Below, one piece after another: positions 24,978 to 34,283 of a DNA stretch of 64,000 nucleotides. The position numbers and the translations under genes were made by a program. How positions within the stretch are numbered: position 1 is the stretch's first letter; every line of letters starts with the position of its first letter. The stretch spans positions 1 to 64,000 of the forward strand of contig NZ_JABFNS010000033.1 in assembly GCF_013116825.1 (NCBI RefSeq), in the 5' to 3' direction. This DNA comes from Myxococcus xanthus (lineage in GTDB: Bacteria; Myxococcota; Myxococcia; Myxococcales; Myxococcaceae). The notes under the pieces were generated by a model. The model was not told the origin of the DNA and searched no databases. It saw only the letters and a list, made by a program, of their open reading frames with translations.

Positions 24978-25316
24978 ATGACTTCCAATACCCAGGAACT
25001 CCGGGCTCGGCTCGACCAGCTCCAGGCCAGCCTTTCTACGCGTGAGAGCACGACACGCTTCGCCCGCGCGGGGGTGTCCACCGTCATTGCCCTCCTGGTG
25101 GGTGGGGCGTCGGGCAAGCTCTTCTACGATTCTCTTCGCACGCCCCTGCTGGCGTGGGCGGCGGCCCTGGTGTCCGTGTCGCTGTTCGTCTACGCCTTCA
25201 TCAGCTACCGCTCGGGCCGGAAGGTCCTGGTGGATGAGCTGAAGCAATACGAGTCGATGCTGGCCCTGCGCAGCGAGCTGCGGCTGGACGACCCCTCGGC
25301 GCTGCTTCCCCGGTGA
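24978..25316 (+). CDS. Small membrane protein with coiled-coil ends
   Basis: A 112-residue protein of unknown function. A short N-terminal helix (TSNTQELRARLDQLQASL) is followed by two hydrophobic segments (about residues 32-50 and 60-80, GVSTVIALLVGGASG and LLAWAAALVSVSLFVYAF) and a helical tail. It is probably a two-pass inner-membrane protein. The stop overlaps the GTG start of tmk (GTGA), so the pair is translationally coupled. Confidence 0.65.
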   Translation: MTSNTQELRARLDQLQASLSTRESTTRFARAGVSTVIALLVGGASGKLFYDSLRTPLLAWAAALVSVSLFVYAFISYRSGRKVLVDELKQYESMLALRSELRLDDPSALLPR

Positions 25317-25978
25317 GCGCCGCTCGGAAGAAGGCCTCAGCGCGCCGTCCAGGGCGTTTCATCGTCCTGGAGGGACTGGATGGGGCCGGTACCACGACGC
25401 AGGTGGAGCGGCTTGCCGCGGCCCTGCGCGCGGAGGGGCACTCGGTGCTGACCACGCGGGAGCCGTCTGACGGCCCCGTGGGGACGATGATTCGCCAGGC
25501 GCTCACGGGCCGGTTGGGACTGCCCGGAGGGGCGGGCCCGCTGGCGCCAGAGACGCTGGCGTTGCTGTTCGCCGCGGACCGGACGGACCACCTCACGGCC
25601 CGGGTGCTCCCGGCGCTGGCGGCGGGCCAGATTGTCCTGTGTGACCGCTACGTCCTGTCGTCCCTGGCCTACCAGGGCGCGTCGCTGCCCATGGAGTGGG
25701 TGGAGGCGGTGAATGCGTGCGCGGTGTCGCCGGACCTGACGCTGTTCGTCGGCGTGGCGCCGGAGGTGGCGGCACGGCGCCGCAAGGCGCGCGGCGGGGC
25801 GGCGGAGCTGTTCGAGGCGGACGAGGCACAGCGGCGGATTGCGAAGCAGTACATGGCCGCCATCCGCCGCCGGGAGAAGCACGAGCGCATCGTCCACGTC
25901 GACGGCGAGCAGGGCATCGATGCCGTGACGGCCGCGTCGTTGGTGGAGATTCGCAAGCTGCTGGCCCGCAAGCGCTGA
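25313..25978 (+). CDS. tmk: Thymidylate kinase-like protein, Walker A Lys replaced by Thr
   Basis: Would phosphorylate dTMP to dTDP. The 221-residue product has the family order: P-loop GLDGAGTTTQ (21-30), LTTREPSDGPVG, the DRY motif (CDRYVLSSLAYQG) and a lid segment. The Lys expected at P-loop position 27 (GxDGxGK) is Thr; the codon is a clear ACC in clean sequence. Either this branch works without it or the protein is a paralogue with a changed role. GTG start overlapping the upstream stop. Confidence 0.85.
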   Translation: MSAARKKASARRPGRFIVLEGLDGAGTTTQVERLAAALRAEGHSVLTTREPSDGPVGTMIRQALTGRLGLPGGAGPLAPETLALLFAADRTDHLTARVLPALAAGQIVLCDRYVLSSLAYQGASLPMEWVEAVNACAVSPDLTLFVGVAPEVAARRRKARGGAAELFEADEAQRRIAKQYMAAIRRREKHERIVHVDGEQGIDAVTAASLVEIRKLLARKR

Positions 25979-25982
25979 ACGG

Positions 25983-28448
25983 TCAGAGGTCCAGCCGCTT
26001 CAGCCGCAGGGCATTGGCGATGACGGAGACGGACGAGATGCTCATCGCCGCGCTGGCAATCATGGGGCTCAGCAGCAGCCCGAAGAAGGGGTAGAGGACC
26101 CCCGCCGCGATGGGGACGCCGAGCACGTTGTAGATGAACGCGAAGAAGAGGTTCTGGCGGATGTTGTGCACGGTGCCCCGGCTCAGGTGCCGGGCGCGGA
26201 CGATGCCACGGAGGTCACCCTTCACCAGCGTGACGGCGGCGCTCTCCATGGCGATGTCAGTGCCCGTGCCCATGGCGATGCCCACGTTGGACTGGGCGAG
26301 CGCGGGCGCGTCGTTCACCCCGTCTCCGGCCATGGCCACCACGTGCCCTTCGGCCTGGAGGCGCTTCACCATCTCGTTCTTCTCCTCGGGGCGCACCTCG
26401 GCGTGGACTTCGTCGATGCCCAGGCGCCGGGCCACCGCCTCCGCCGTCGTCCGGCTGTCACCCGTGAGCATCACGAGGCGCAGCCCATCGGCGCGGAGCT
26501 GCTGAACGGCCTCGGGGGTGCTGGCCTTCACCGGGTCGGCCACGCCGAGCAGCCCGGCCAGCTTGCCGTCCACGGCGACGAACATCACCGTCTGCCCTTC
26601 TCGCCTCAGGGCCTCCGCCCTCTCCAGGAACGCCCCTGCCTCGATGCCGAGCCCCTCGAGCAGCCGGGCATTCCCGAGCGCCACCTGCGCGCCATCCACA
26701 CGCCCCGTCACGCCCTGGCCCGTCACGGACTTGAAGCCGTGCGTCTCAGTGAGGACGGCGCCGCGTGCCTCTGCGCCCTTCACGATTGCGGACGCGAGCG
26801 GGTGCTCGCTCCCGCGCTCGATGCTGCCGGCCAGGTGAAGCAGCCGCGCCTCGTCGAAGCCGGGGGCGGTCACCACCGTGGTGAGGCTCGGCCTGCCCTC
26901 GGTGAGGGTGCCCGTCTTGTCGACGACGAGGGTGTCCACCTTCGCCAACTCCTCGAGCGCCGCCGCGTCCCGGATGAGGACGCCGGCCTGCGCACCACGC
27001 CCCATGCCCACCACGATGGAGATGGGCGTGGCCAGGCCCAGGGCACACGGGCACGCGATGATGAGGACCGCCACGGCGTTGACCAACGCGTGGGCGAGCC
27101 GGGGCTCGGGTCCCCACATGCTCCAGATGAACGCCGTCAGGACGGCGATGGCCACCACCGCGGGCACGAACCACCCGGAGACGGTGTCAGCCAGTCGCTG
27201 GATGGGGGCCCGGCTGCGCTGGGCCTCGGCCACCCGCTGTACGATTTGAGAGAGGAGCGTGTCGCGGCCGACGCGCTCGGCCCGCATCACGAAGCCGCCG
27301 GTGCCGTTGACCGTCCCTCCTGTCACCCGGCCGCCAGGTGTCTTCTCGGCGGGAATCGGCTCACCCGTCACCATGGACTCGTCCACGGCGCTCTCGCCCT
27401 CCAGGACCACGCCATCGACGGGGACCTTCTCGCCCGGTCGGACGCGGAGGCGGTCACCCACGTGGACCCTGTCCAGCGCCACGTCCTCTTCGCGCCCGTC
27501 CTCGCGCAGCAGCCGCGCCGTCTTCGGAGCCAGCCCGAGCAGGGCCTTCAAGGCTCCCGAGGTGGCGTGGCGGGCCCGGAGCTCCAGCACCTGCCCCAGC
27601 AGCACCAGCGTGGTGATGACCGCCGCGGCCTCGAAGTACAAGGGCACATGGCCATCATGGCCAGTGAAGGCGTGGGGCAGGAGGCCGGGGAAGAAGGTGG
27701 CGAAGACGCTGAAGCCGTAGGCGGCGCCCGTCCCAAGGGCAATCAGCGTGAACATGTTGAGGTGCCGGTTGCGCACCGACACCCAGCCCCGCTGGAAGAA
27801 GGGCCAGCCCCCCCACAGCACCACGGGCGTCGCCAGGGCGAACTGCACCCAGGCCATGAGCGGCCCTGGGATGAGGCGCTGGATGGGCTGGCCCGGAATC
27901 ATCTCGGACATGCCCAGGATGAACAGCGGGAGCGAGAGGACGACGCTCACCCAGAAGCGCCGCCGCATGTCGAGGTACTCCGGGTCGGGCGCGTCCTCGA
28001 GGGTGACGGTCCGCGGCTCCAGGGCCATGCCGCAGATGGGGCACGCCCCCGGCTCGGGGCGCACGATTTGCGGGTGCATCGGGCAGACGTACTCGGTGCG
28101 CGTCAGGAGGACCGGCTGCTCGGGTTCGAGGGCCATGCCGCACTTGGGGCAGGTGCCGGGATGGTCCTGCCGCACCTCCGGGTCCATCGGGCAGATGTAG
28201 ATGGCGCCCGCGGGGGCAGGCTCCGGCGGCTGGGGCTCAGGCGCGAGGTACTTCCGCGGCTCCGCCGAGAACTTCTCGCGGCACTTCGGGTTGCAAAAGA
28301 AGTACGTGTGCCCCTCGTGCACGTGGCTGCCGCCCTTCGGTGCCTGGGGGTCCACGAACATGCCGCAGACGGGGTCCTTCGTCTTGCCCTCCGGCAGGTG
28401 CGGAGGGTGGTGCCCGATGTGAGCTTCTGAGGGGAGATGAGTCGTCAT
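25983..28448 (-). CDS. copA: Cu(I)-exporting P1B ATPase with YHS and two HMBD N-terminal domains
   Basis: Pumps Cu(I) out of the cytoplasm. The 821-residue protein begins with a YHS-type domain ([10 protein letters not shown] to about residue 65), then two heavy-metal-binding HMBD units with CPM(D/H)P and CP(K/I)CGMALEP (about 85-110 and 122-147), in place of the common HMA ferredoxin-like domain. The ATPase core has the CPC motif (near 465), DKTGT (near 508), [18 protein letters not shown] and the C-terminal MSISSVSV, the Cu(I)-class signature. An AAAGGA ribosome binding site precedes the ATG. Two promoter types lie upstream: an ECF-like pair at 28473-28498 and a -24/-12 element with an inverted repeat further up. 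Confidence 0.95.
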   Translation of the reverse strand: MTTHLPSEAHIGHHPPHLPEGKTKDPVCGMFVDPQAPKGGSHVHEGHTYFFCNPKCREKFSAEPRKYLAPEPQPPEPAPAGAIYICPMDPEVRQDHPGTCPKCGMALEPEQPVLLTRTEYVCPMHPQIVRPEPGACPICGMALEPRTVTLEDAPDPEYLDMRRRFWVSVVLSLPLFILGMSEMIPGQPIQRLIPGPLMAWVQFALATPVVLWGGWPFFQRGWVSVRNRHLNMFTLIALGTGAAYGFSVFATFFPGLLPHAFTGHDGHVPLYFEAAAVITTLVLLGQVLELRARHATSGALKALLGLAPKTARLLREDGREEDVALDRVHVGDRLRVRPGEKVPVDGVVLEGESAVDESMVTGEPIPAEKTPGGRVTGGTVNGTGGFVMRAERVGRDTLLSQIVQRVAEAQRSRAPIQRLADTVSGWFVPAVVAIAVLTAFIWSMWGPEPRLAHALVNAVAVLIIACPCALGLATPISIVVGMGRGAQAGVLIRDAAALEELAKVDTLVVDKTGTLTEGRPSLTTVVTAPGFDEARLLHLAGSIERGSEHPLASAIVKGAEARGAVLTETHGFKSVTGQGVTGRVDGAQVALGNARLLEGLGIEAGAFLERAEALRREGQTVMFVAVDGKLAGLLGVADPVKASTPEAVQQLRADGLRLVMLTGDSRTTAEAVARRLGIDEVHAEVRPEEKNEMVKRLQAEGHVVAMAGDGVNDAPALAQSNVGIAMGTGTDIAMESAAVTLVKGDLRGIVRARHLSRGTVHNIRQNLFFAFIYNVLGVPIAAGVLYPFFGLLLSPMIASAAMSISSVSVIANALRLKRLDL

Positions 28449-28472
28449 CGTCGCGATTCCTTTGCCGGGGAT

Positions 28473-28498
28473 CACGAAGCACCCCGTTTCTTCTTACA
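28473..28498 (-). promoter_or_regulatory. ECF-type promoter of copA1 (CTGTAAG-N16-CGTG)
   Basis: On the minus strand TGTAAG and CGTG are separated by 16 bp, the same spacing as at three other sites in the island, where the -10 element is CGTC. A start site near 28466 would leave an 18-nt leader before the copA1 ATG. Likely target of the CorE-like sigma factor at 41353. Confidence 0.5.
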
Positions 28499-28596
28499 GT
28501 TCCGAGCGAAGCGGCCTGTCGCCCGAGGCGGGCGCATGGCTGCCTGCCAGGAGTGCTCTCAGGGCGAACCCGTGCGGCTTGTCAGCTCGGGTAGCA

Positions 28597-28612
28597 AGCA
28601 ACCCCGAGGCCA
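28597..28612 (-). promoter_or_regulatory. Sigma-54 -24/-12 element upstream of copA1
   Basis: Minus-strand TGGCCTCGGGGTTGCT matches the consensus TGGCACG-N4-TTGCW with GG and GC ten bases apart. An inverted repeat lies 50 bp further upstream. The predicted leader is about 135 nt. The 350-bp gap 28449-28798 holds only these sites. Confidence 0.55.
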
Positions 28613-28662
28613 GCCGTGCCAACGGGCAACCTCCGAGATTGACTCGGCTGTGCCTCCGTCTG

Positions 28663-28683
28663 GCGTAACCCGCGCTGTTACAC
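28663..28683. promoter_or_regulatory. Imperfect inverted repeat, activator site of copA1
   Basis: Arms GCGTAACC and TGTTACAC around a 5-bp spacer (GTAAC/GTTAC core perfect). It has the same geometry as the repeats at 29494, 32680 and 34895, but is the most divergent of the four. Confidence 0.4.
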
Positions 28684-28798
28684 CCGGACGAGGGAGGTCA
28701 CACTTTTCTGCATCCCACGCTGCGGTCGCTTCGGTCAGGGGCTCAAGGCGGTGGAGGCGGTGGCTCGCCGCCTCCTGTCGTGAGTGTGTCGATGCCCG

Positions 28799-29392
28799 CT
28801 ACGGTTGACTGCCGTACCAAGACTTGCGCCACTCAATCAGCTGACCGATCTCCTTCGTCTGTGCGTCGATGATTCCGCGGGCGAGTGCGCGAATCTCCGC
28901 GTTGCTGGTCCGGCGAAGCGCGACGCTCGCCATCAGAACAGCGCCCGAGTGGTGCGGCATCATCGAATCGATGAACGCCTTGTCGACGTCCGGTTGTCGC
29001 GCGAGCTCGGCGGTCATCAGCATGCCGCTGTTTTGCATCTCGGACTCGCTCATCATCGTCGGCACATCCGAGGAGCCGAAGTGGGCCTGCTTGAGGGCCT
29101 TCAGTTCCTCGATTTCTTGGCGTTGGTCCTGAATCATTTTCGTGGCCAGCGCGCGGAGCTCCTGACGCGTGCCGCGTTGCTCCTCGACCGTGGCCATCTC
29201 GGTGGCCATCTGGTGGTGCGCGGCCATCATGTCGATGAACCGCTCGTCGGAATAGTTGCCGTCCACGACGAGCCGCTCGGGGGCAACGTCACTGCCCATG
29301 GGCATGCCCTCATGCGACTCGTCATCTCCACATCCCGCTACCGCTGCGAGGAAGACGACCACCAGGGCGCTGCACAGCATTGAGGATTTCAT
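28799..29392 (-). CDS. DUF305 lipoprotein (CopM-like)
   Basis: A 197-residue lipoprotein: signal peptide with lipobox AVAGC, then a DUF305 domain made of two similar helical halves. The first half has MMAAHHQMATEMA and the second MMPHHSGAVLMASVA; these His-His-x4/5-Met pairs are the family's metal ligands. In cyanobacteria the related CopM binds copper in the periplasm. Its place between a copper ATPase and a two-component system supports copper buffering. Start is the ATG before MKSSMLCSALVVV. A -24/-12 element and an inverted repeat lie upstream. Confidence 0.88.
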   Translation of the reverse strand: MKSSMLCSALVVVFLAAVAGCGDDESHEGMPMGSDVAPERLVVDGNYSDERFIDMMAAHHQMATEMATVEEQRGTRQELRALATKMIQDQRQEIEELKALKQAHFGSSDVPTMMSESEMQNSGMLMTAELARQPDVDKAFIDSMMPHHSGAVLMASVALRRTSNAEIRALARGIIDAQTKEIGQLIEWRKSWYGSQP

Positions 29393-29447
29393 ATGTTCAC
29401 AGCCTCCAGGGCGGACGCCTGGCATCCGGGGTGGGCCGAATTGCCAG

Positions 29448-29463
29448 GGCGTGCGCCGCGCCG
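29448..29463 (-). promoter_or_regulatory. Weak sigma-54-like element upstream of the DUF305 gene
   Basis: Minus-strand CGGCGCGGCGCACGCC keeps the GG and GC pair at the right spacing and a good -24 half, but a poor -12 half. Thirty bp upstream of it is the inverted repeat at 29494-29514. The remainder of the 342-bp gap 29393-29734 shows nothing else I can name. Confidence 0.3.
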
Positions 29464-29493
29464 GATGCTGTGCATGGAGGAGGCCCGCGGCAC

Positions 29494-29514
29494 CTGTGAG
29501 CGGCGGGGTTACAG
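29494..29514. promoter_or_regulatory. Inverted repeat, activator site of the DUF305 gene
   Basis: Arms CTGTGAGC and GGTTACAG with a 5-bp spacer; six of eight positions pair. Same arm sequence and spacing as the perfect repeat at 32680-32700. Confidence 0.5.
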
Positions 29515-29734
29515 GTCACCTCACAGGGGCTTCCGAACGGCGCGCGAGGCTGCGTCGGCGATGCTGCGCGTCCCGCGGTCTGGTGGGTGATGAAGCCCAG
29601 GGGATGGGGACGCGATACATCGAGGGGGCTGGCGTCAAAGCCGATCAGGCTCTTGCCGTCCTCGTTGCCCACGTACGTGAGGCGGTCGTTCCCCGGCCTT
29701 CATCGGACGCATGCAGCTTGATTGCATGCGTTGC

Positions 29735-31135
29735 TCAGGGTTGCTCCTTGAAGTCATCGGAGCGCAGGCCAAAGCGCTTGAGGAGCCGGTGGAGGCTCTC
29801 GCGCTCCATGCCCGCGCGTTCAGCAGCCCGCGTCACATTGCCCCCGAATTCCCGCAGCAGCGCGATGAGGTAATCGCGCGATGCACGGTCCCTCGCCAGG
29901 TCCACCGCCTCCCGGAAGGGCATCTTCACCAGATGGTCCGCGGGCAGTGCTCCCTGTTGTCCGCCCGTGACTTCAGGGGGGAGGGCGTCAGGGCCCACCC
30001 GGGAGCCCGTGGTGATGGCCACCGCGCGTTCGATGGCATTCTCCAACTGGCGCACGTTGCCCGGCCAGTTGTACCCGGTGAGCGCGCGCAACGCGTCCGG
30101 CTCCAGGCCATCCACCATCTGCCGGTAGGTCTTCGCCGCCTTCTGTACGAAGTGCATGGCCAGCAGGGGGATGTCCTCGCGCCGCTCTCGCAGGGACGGC
30201 AGATGCACCGGGAAGACATTGAGCCGGTAGTAGAGGTCTTCGCGGAAGCGGCCCGCAGTCACTTCGGCCTTGAGGTCGCGGTGGGTGGCGGTGATGACGC
30301 GTGCGTCGATGCGGCGCGCAACCGCGTCTCCGACACGGCGCACCTCCTTGTCCTGGAGCGTGCGGTTGAGCTTCACCTGGACGGACAGGGGCAGCTCTCC
30401 AATCTCGTCCAGGAAGATGGTTCCGCCGGAGGCTGCCTCGAAGAGACCGGCCTTGGTCTCTACCGCGCCGGTGAAGGCGCCCCGGGCGTGACCGAACAGC
30501 TCGCTCTCGATGAGTTCGGAGGGCAGCGCGCCGCAGTTGACCGCGATGAAGGGCCGGTCCTTGCGTGGGCCGTGGTGGTGGATGGCCCGCGCCACCAACT
30601 CCTTGCCCGTCCCCGTCTCTCCGGTGATGAGTACCGTGATGTCCAGTTCGGAGGCGCGCTCCAGCAGGCCGTAGAGCGCACGCATGGGCGCGCTCCTGCC
30701 AATGATGTTCTGGAAGCTGTAGATGCCCTCCAGCTCGCGTCGCAGTGAGGCGGCCTGCTCCTTGAGCCGCTTGCGCTCGAGGGCGCGGGCTACCACCAGG
30801 GACGCCTCGTCCGGGTCGAAGGGCTTGGGCAGGTAGTCATAGGCCCCCTCCTTGATGGCCTCTACCGCCTTGGGGACGGAGGCGTACGCCGTCATCAGGA
30901 TGACCTCGGTGGTGGGCGCATGCTGCTTGACTGCCTTGAGCACCTCGAAGCCGTCCGCTCCCGGCATTCGGATGTCCGTCACCACCACGTCGAACGGCTG
31001 CGTCTGGATGAGGGAGAGTGCACGGCCTCCGTCTTCAGCCGTCCTCACCTGATAGGCGTCACCGAGAATGCGGGTGATGAGGTGGCGCATGTTCTCCTTG
31101 TCGTCGACGACGAGAACACTCGGTCTGTCCGTCAC
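29735..31135 (-). CDS. NtrC-family response regulator (sigma-54 activator)
   Basis: A 466-residue activator with three domains: receiver (1-120; VVDDKENMR, phosphoacceptor in [22 protein letters not shown]), AAA+ domain (about 140-380; GETGTGKE, the sigma-54 contact loop [29 protein letters not shown]) and a Fis-type HTH ([23 protein letters not shown]). It should activate sigma-54 promoters when phosphorylated by the kinase encoded just upstream; its ATG overlaps that gene's stop (ATGA). By setting it resembles CorR of the Myxococcus CorSR copper system, but I cannot confirm orthology. Confidence 0.93.
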   Translation of the reverse strand: MTDRPSVLVVDDKENMRHLITRILGDAYQVRTAEDGGRALSLIQTQPFDVVVTDIRMPGADGFEVLKAVKQHAPTTEVILMTAYASVPKAVEAIKEGAYDYLPKPFDPDEASLVVARALERKRLKEQAASLRRELEGIYSFQNIIGRSAPMRALYGLLERASELDITVLITGETGTGKELVARAIHHHGPRKDRPFIAVNCGALPSELIESELFGHARGAFTGAVETKAGLFEAASGGTIFLDEIGELPLSVQVKLNRTLQDKEVRRVGDAVARRIDARVITATHRDLKAEVTAGRFREDLYYRLNVFPVHLPSLRERREDIPLLAMHFVQKAAKTYRQMVDGLEPDALRALTGYNWPGNVRQLENAIERAVAITTGSRVGPDALPPEVTGGQQGALPADHLVKMPFREAVDLARDRASRDYLIALLREFGGNVTRAAERAGMERESLHRLLKRFGLRSDDFKEQP

Positions 31136-32559
31136 GGCGTACTCCGGGGGAGATGCAGGGTGAATTCCGCACCACGTCCAGGCAGGTTGCGCGACTGGAT
31201 GTGGCCACCGTGGGCCTGGGCGATGGCCTGCGACACCGCCAACCCCAGCCCGGTGCCGTGGGGCTTGGTGGTGAAGAAAGGCTCGAACATCCGCTTCTGT
31301 GCCTCGGGAGAGAGGCCGGGCCCGCTGTCGCGGAATGAAAGCGCCACCTCGCCTTCGTGGGCGTGGATGGCCACTGTCACCTGTCCCGAGGGACCTGCGG
31401 CCTCCATGGCGTTCTTGACCAGATTGGTGACCACCTGCCGCAGCCGCTGCGGATGCCCCGCCACCCGGGCTTCGCCTTCCACGGTGAGGGATGCCGCGGA
31501 GTGCTGGGCGGACTCCCGCTGCCGGGAGACGACCTCCTCCACCAACTCTCTCAGCTCCAGCGTCTCGCCCGGGACCTGGAGTGGCCGCGACAGGTCGAGC
31601 ATCCCCTCCACGATGTCACGGCAGCGCAGCGTCTCCTCTTCGATGATGTGCAGGTCGTCCGCGAGCGGACCCTCTGCCTTGCGCTGAAGCAGGCGCACGT
31701 AGCCGAGGATGACGCCCAGGGGGTTGTTGATTTCATGCGCCACCCCCGCCGCCAGGCGGCCGATGCCCGCCAGCCGCTCGCTTTGAACCAGGCGCTCCTG
31801 GTGCTCACGCAGCGCGGCGGTCATCCGGTTGAACTGCTGCGCCAGCCTTCCGAACTCATCCGGGCGGTCCAGCGCGATGCGAGTCGTGAGGTCGCCCGCG
31901 GCGATACGGGCCGCGCCGGCCTCCAGCAGCGAGACCGGGCGGGCCACCGAGCGGCCGATGTAGAGGCCTACGCCCGCCGCGAGCAGGGCTGCGGCGGCCA
32001 GGATGGCGACCGTCCACTGGAAGCTGGCGTGCTGGACCGTGCTCGCGTGCTCCTCGAATTTGCCGATGGCGCGCTCGTAGTGCGAGGCCAGGGTGTCCGC
32101 GCTCTCCTGGATGACGTCGACCAGTTCCAGGGCCCTGGCGTGCTCACGGGCCGCGGTGGCATGGTCCTGGCGCAGCACGGCTGGCACGAGTGCCTCGCGG
32201 AAGAGCCGGTCCAACTCCATCGTGGTGCGGCGCATGGTCTCCACCTGGGCGCGTTCCTCGGAGGTGGTGGCCTGGGCCTGGACCGCTTCGAGGCGCTCCA
32301 TGGCACGGTGATAGGCGCTGTCGTAGAGGGGCAGGTGGCTGGCGTTGCCGAGGATGACGGTGTGCGCCTGGTGTGCGTAGAGGTCTCTGACCGAGGTCGC
32401 GAGCGACAGCGTGGTGCGCACGGCCGTCTCCTGCCGCCGCACGCTGTGCAGGGCCTCGTGGATCTCCGCCATGCCCTCGAGCGCGGCATAGGCTGCCGCG
32501 CCGAAGGTCAGGACGAGGAGCGAGAAGGCGTAGAAGAGCCTGCGAGCGGTTCCGGACAC
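31132..32559 (-). CDS. Membrane sensor histidine kinase
   Basis: A 475-residue kinase: membrane segment 1 (YAFSLLVLTFGAAAYAAL), a periplasmic four-helix-type sensor region of about 130 residues, membrane segment 2 (VAILAAAALLAAGVGLYIG), HAMP domain, the H-box VAHEINNPLG, and an HATPase domain (FRDSGPGLSP, FTTKPHGTGLGLAVS). The sensor part holds several His and Met residues but no obvious CxxC. I chose a GTG start (VSGTARRLFYAF) with AGGGGA just upstream; the longer frame would overlap the -24/-12 promoter. With that start, the leader is about 20 nt. Probably senses periplasmic copper. Confidence 0.88.
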   Translation of the reverse strand: MSGTARRLFYAFSLLVLTFGAAAYAALEGMAEIHEALHSVRRQETAVRTTLSLATSVRDLYAHQAHTVILGNASHLPLYDSAYHRAMERLEAVQAQATTSEERAQVETMRRTTMELDRLFREALVPAVLRQDHATAAREHARALELVDVIQESADTLASHYERAIGKFEEHASTVQHASFQWTVAILAAAALLAAGVGLYIGRSVARPVSLLEAGAARIAAGDLTTRIALDRPDEFGRLAQQFNRMTAALREHQERLVQSERLAGIGRLAAGVAHEINNPLGVILGYVRLLQRKAEGPLADDLHIIEEETLRCRDIVEGMLDLSRPLQVPGETLELRELVEEVVSRQRESAQHSAASLTVEGEARVAGHPQRLRQVVTNLVKNAMEAAGPSGQVTVAIHAHEGEVALSFRDSGPGLSPEAQKRMFEPFFTTKPHGTGLGLAVSQAIAQAHGGHIQSRNLPGRGAEFTLHLPRSTP

Positions 32560-32590
32560 GACATCCCCTGGCGAACGAAGGTAGGGGTTT

Positions 32591-32606
32591 AGCAACAGGC
32601 AGGCCA
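32591..32606 (-). promoter_or_regulatory. Sigma-54 promoter of the sensor kinase/regulator operon
   Basis: Minus-strand TGGCCTGCCTGTTGCT matches TGGCACG-N4-TTGCW with intact GG and GC at -24/-12. The predicted start near 32580 lies about 20 nt before the kinase GTG. An inverted repeat starts 73 bp upstream. Implies autoregulation of the two-component system. Confidence 0.65.
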
Positions 32607-32679
32607 CTGTGGTGCGCGCTGCATGTGGCTGAACTCATTCCTGGGCGGCGTTCCCTCATCGTTGCGGGAAGAAGGCCGG

Positions 32680-32700
32680 GTGTGACCAGGCCGGTCACAC
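32680..32700. promoter_or_regulatory. Perfect inverted repeat, candidate enhancer of the kinase operon
   Basis: Arms GTGTGACC and GGTCACAC pair over all 8 positions around a 5-bp spacer. It sits in the 162-bp gap between the oxidase stop and the kinase start, about 100 bp upstream of the predicted transcription start, where NtrC-type activators usually bind. Confidence 0.65.
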
Positions 32701-32721
32701 TGTAATGGGCCGGGGGCTCGC

Positions 32722-34167
32722 TTAGTGGGAGCCCTCCGCATGGACGTCCACGAGCGTCATCATCCCGGCCTCGGCGTGCTCTTGGATGTGGCAGTGGAGC
32801 ATCCAGGCCCCCACGTCCTGCGGGAACATCGCCACATCCACCGTCTCCCTTGGACGAATCAGCACGGTGTCGCGCCAGTGTCCCTCGTCCACCGATGCTC
32901 CATTGCGCGCCACCACGCGGAAGAACTGGCCATGCACGTGCATGGGGTGCAGGCGGGAGGACTCGTTGACGAAACGCAGCGTGGCCCATTGGTGGGCAGG
33001 GAGCCGGTAGACCTTGTGGTGCGCGGAGGCATGCTCCCCCTCGTGGTGGAACGCCTCGTCATTGATGGTCCACTCGATGCCGAAGGGGCCTCCCCGCCTC
33101 GCATTCAGCCGGAATGTCTCCGCGGGTTGTAGTGCGCGCGCTGGAGAGAGGTCAGGGCTGGGGGGCGGGGCTACTGCTGCCACTTCGGGCGGCCGCACGA
33201 CCTCTCCAGACACCACCAGCGTTGCGAGAGGGAACGGCCTGCGTGTGAAGTGGTCCATCACCTCCAGGCGCGGGTTGCTCAGCGCCTGGGGAACGGTGAA
33301 GTCCAGGTCGACGCGGTTCCCAGGCGCGAGCTCCAGGCGGGAGGCCGGCAGCGGCCGGTCCGTGGCCAGCCCGTCGATCGCGATGACAGATGCGTCCAGT
33401 CCTTCGAAGGAAGGCGCGAACACGCGCCCGTTCGCAACGTTGACCATTCGCAGGCGCACCCGCTCGCCGGGCTGCAGCGGGACTTCTGGCTGGGCCGCGC
33501 CGTTCACCGTGGAGACCTGCCCCCAGCGGCCGTCGTGCGCGAGGTCGTGGCGCGTGTTGAATCGGCCGTCAATCTGGCCACCCGCGTCGAGTCGCCAGTC
33601 GTCGAGCACCCAGACGAGCTCGCGTGAGAAAGGGCCGGGCTTCGCGTCCTCCACGATGAGCACGCCGAACAGCCCGCGCTCGACTTGCTCGCTCCCGCGC
33701 AGGTGCGGGTGAAACCAGTAGGTTCCTGCGTCCTTCACCTTGAACTCATAGACGAAGGTTCCCCCAGGTGGGATGGGAGGCTGGGTCACCCCGGGCACGC
33801 CGTCCATTCCGTTCGGAAGCCGGATGCCGTGCCAGTGGATGGTCGTCGGCTGCGGCAGCTTGTTGGTGAATCGCACGCGGACCGTGTCGCCATGGGTGGC
33901 GCGAAGGGTGGGGCCGGGGACCTGGCCGTTGTATGCCCAGACCTCCAGACTCCGGCCATCCAGGAGGGGGAGGGCTGTCGGGGCCGCGACGAGCTCGAAC
34001 TCGCGCACGCGGCCCGTGGACGGGATGTCTTCAGGGTAGGGCGGTGCCACGCGCGGCTGCGGGGGCGTCGCCACGGCGGCATCCTCCTCCTGGCCGAGGC
34101 CGAGTGCCGCGAGCATTGCGAGGAGGGCAACGAGCGCTGCCCCGATGAACCAGCGATTGCGATGCAT
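32722..34167 (-). CDS. Three-domain multicopper oxidase (laccase type)
   Basis: A 481-residue periplasmic multicopper oxidase. N-terminal hydrophobic signal/anchor (FIGAALVALLAMLAALGLG), then cupredoxin domains with all four copper motifs: TTIHWHG, WFHPHLRG, LHPMHVHGQFF and MLHCHIQEHAEAGMM. It probably oxidises Cu(I) to the less harmful Cu(II). It is unlike the other two oxidases of this island: a Sec- rather than Tat-type N-terminus, three domains, and no Met-rich C-terminal stretch. Likely co-transcribed with the cupredoxin gene upstream (116-bp gap). Confidence 0.93.
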   Translation of the reverse strand: MHRNRWFIGAALVALLAMLAALGLGQEEDAAVATPPQPRVAPPYPEDIPSTGRVREFELVAAPTALPLLDGRSLEVWAYNGQVPGPTLRATHGDTVRVRFTNKLPQPTTIHWHGIRLPNGMDGVPGVTQPPIPPGGTFVYEFKVKDAGTYWFHPHLRGSEQVERGLFGVLIVEDAKPGPFSRELVWVLDDWRLDAGGQIDGRFNTRHDLAHDGRWGQVSTVNGAAQPEVPLQPGERVRLRMVNVANGRVFAPSFEGLDASVIAIDGLATDRPLPASRLELAPGNRVDLDFTVPQALSNPRLEVMDHFTRRPFPLATLVVSGEVVRPPEVAAVAPPPSPDLSPARALQPAETFRLNARRGGPFGIEWTINDEAFHHEGEHASAHHKVYRLPAHQWATLRFVNESSRLHPMHVHGQFFRVVARNGASVDEGHWRDTVLIRPRETVDVAMFPQDVGAWMLHCHIQEHAEAGMMTLVDVHAEGSH

Positions 34168-34283
34168 GAAGCCTCTTCACGAATGATGGAAGGCGCGGGC
34201 GAGGAGGGGACCACGCCGCCGTGGTGGCGTGGCCCGGCCCGCAAGCGCGCGAGCTCGGTGCGGAGCCTGCCCGGAACGGCGCT

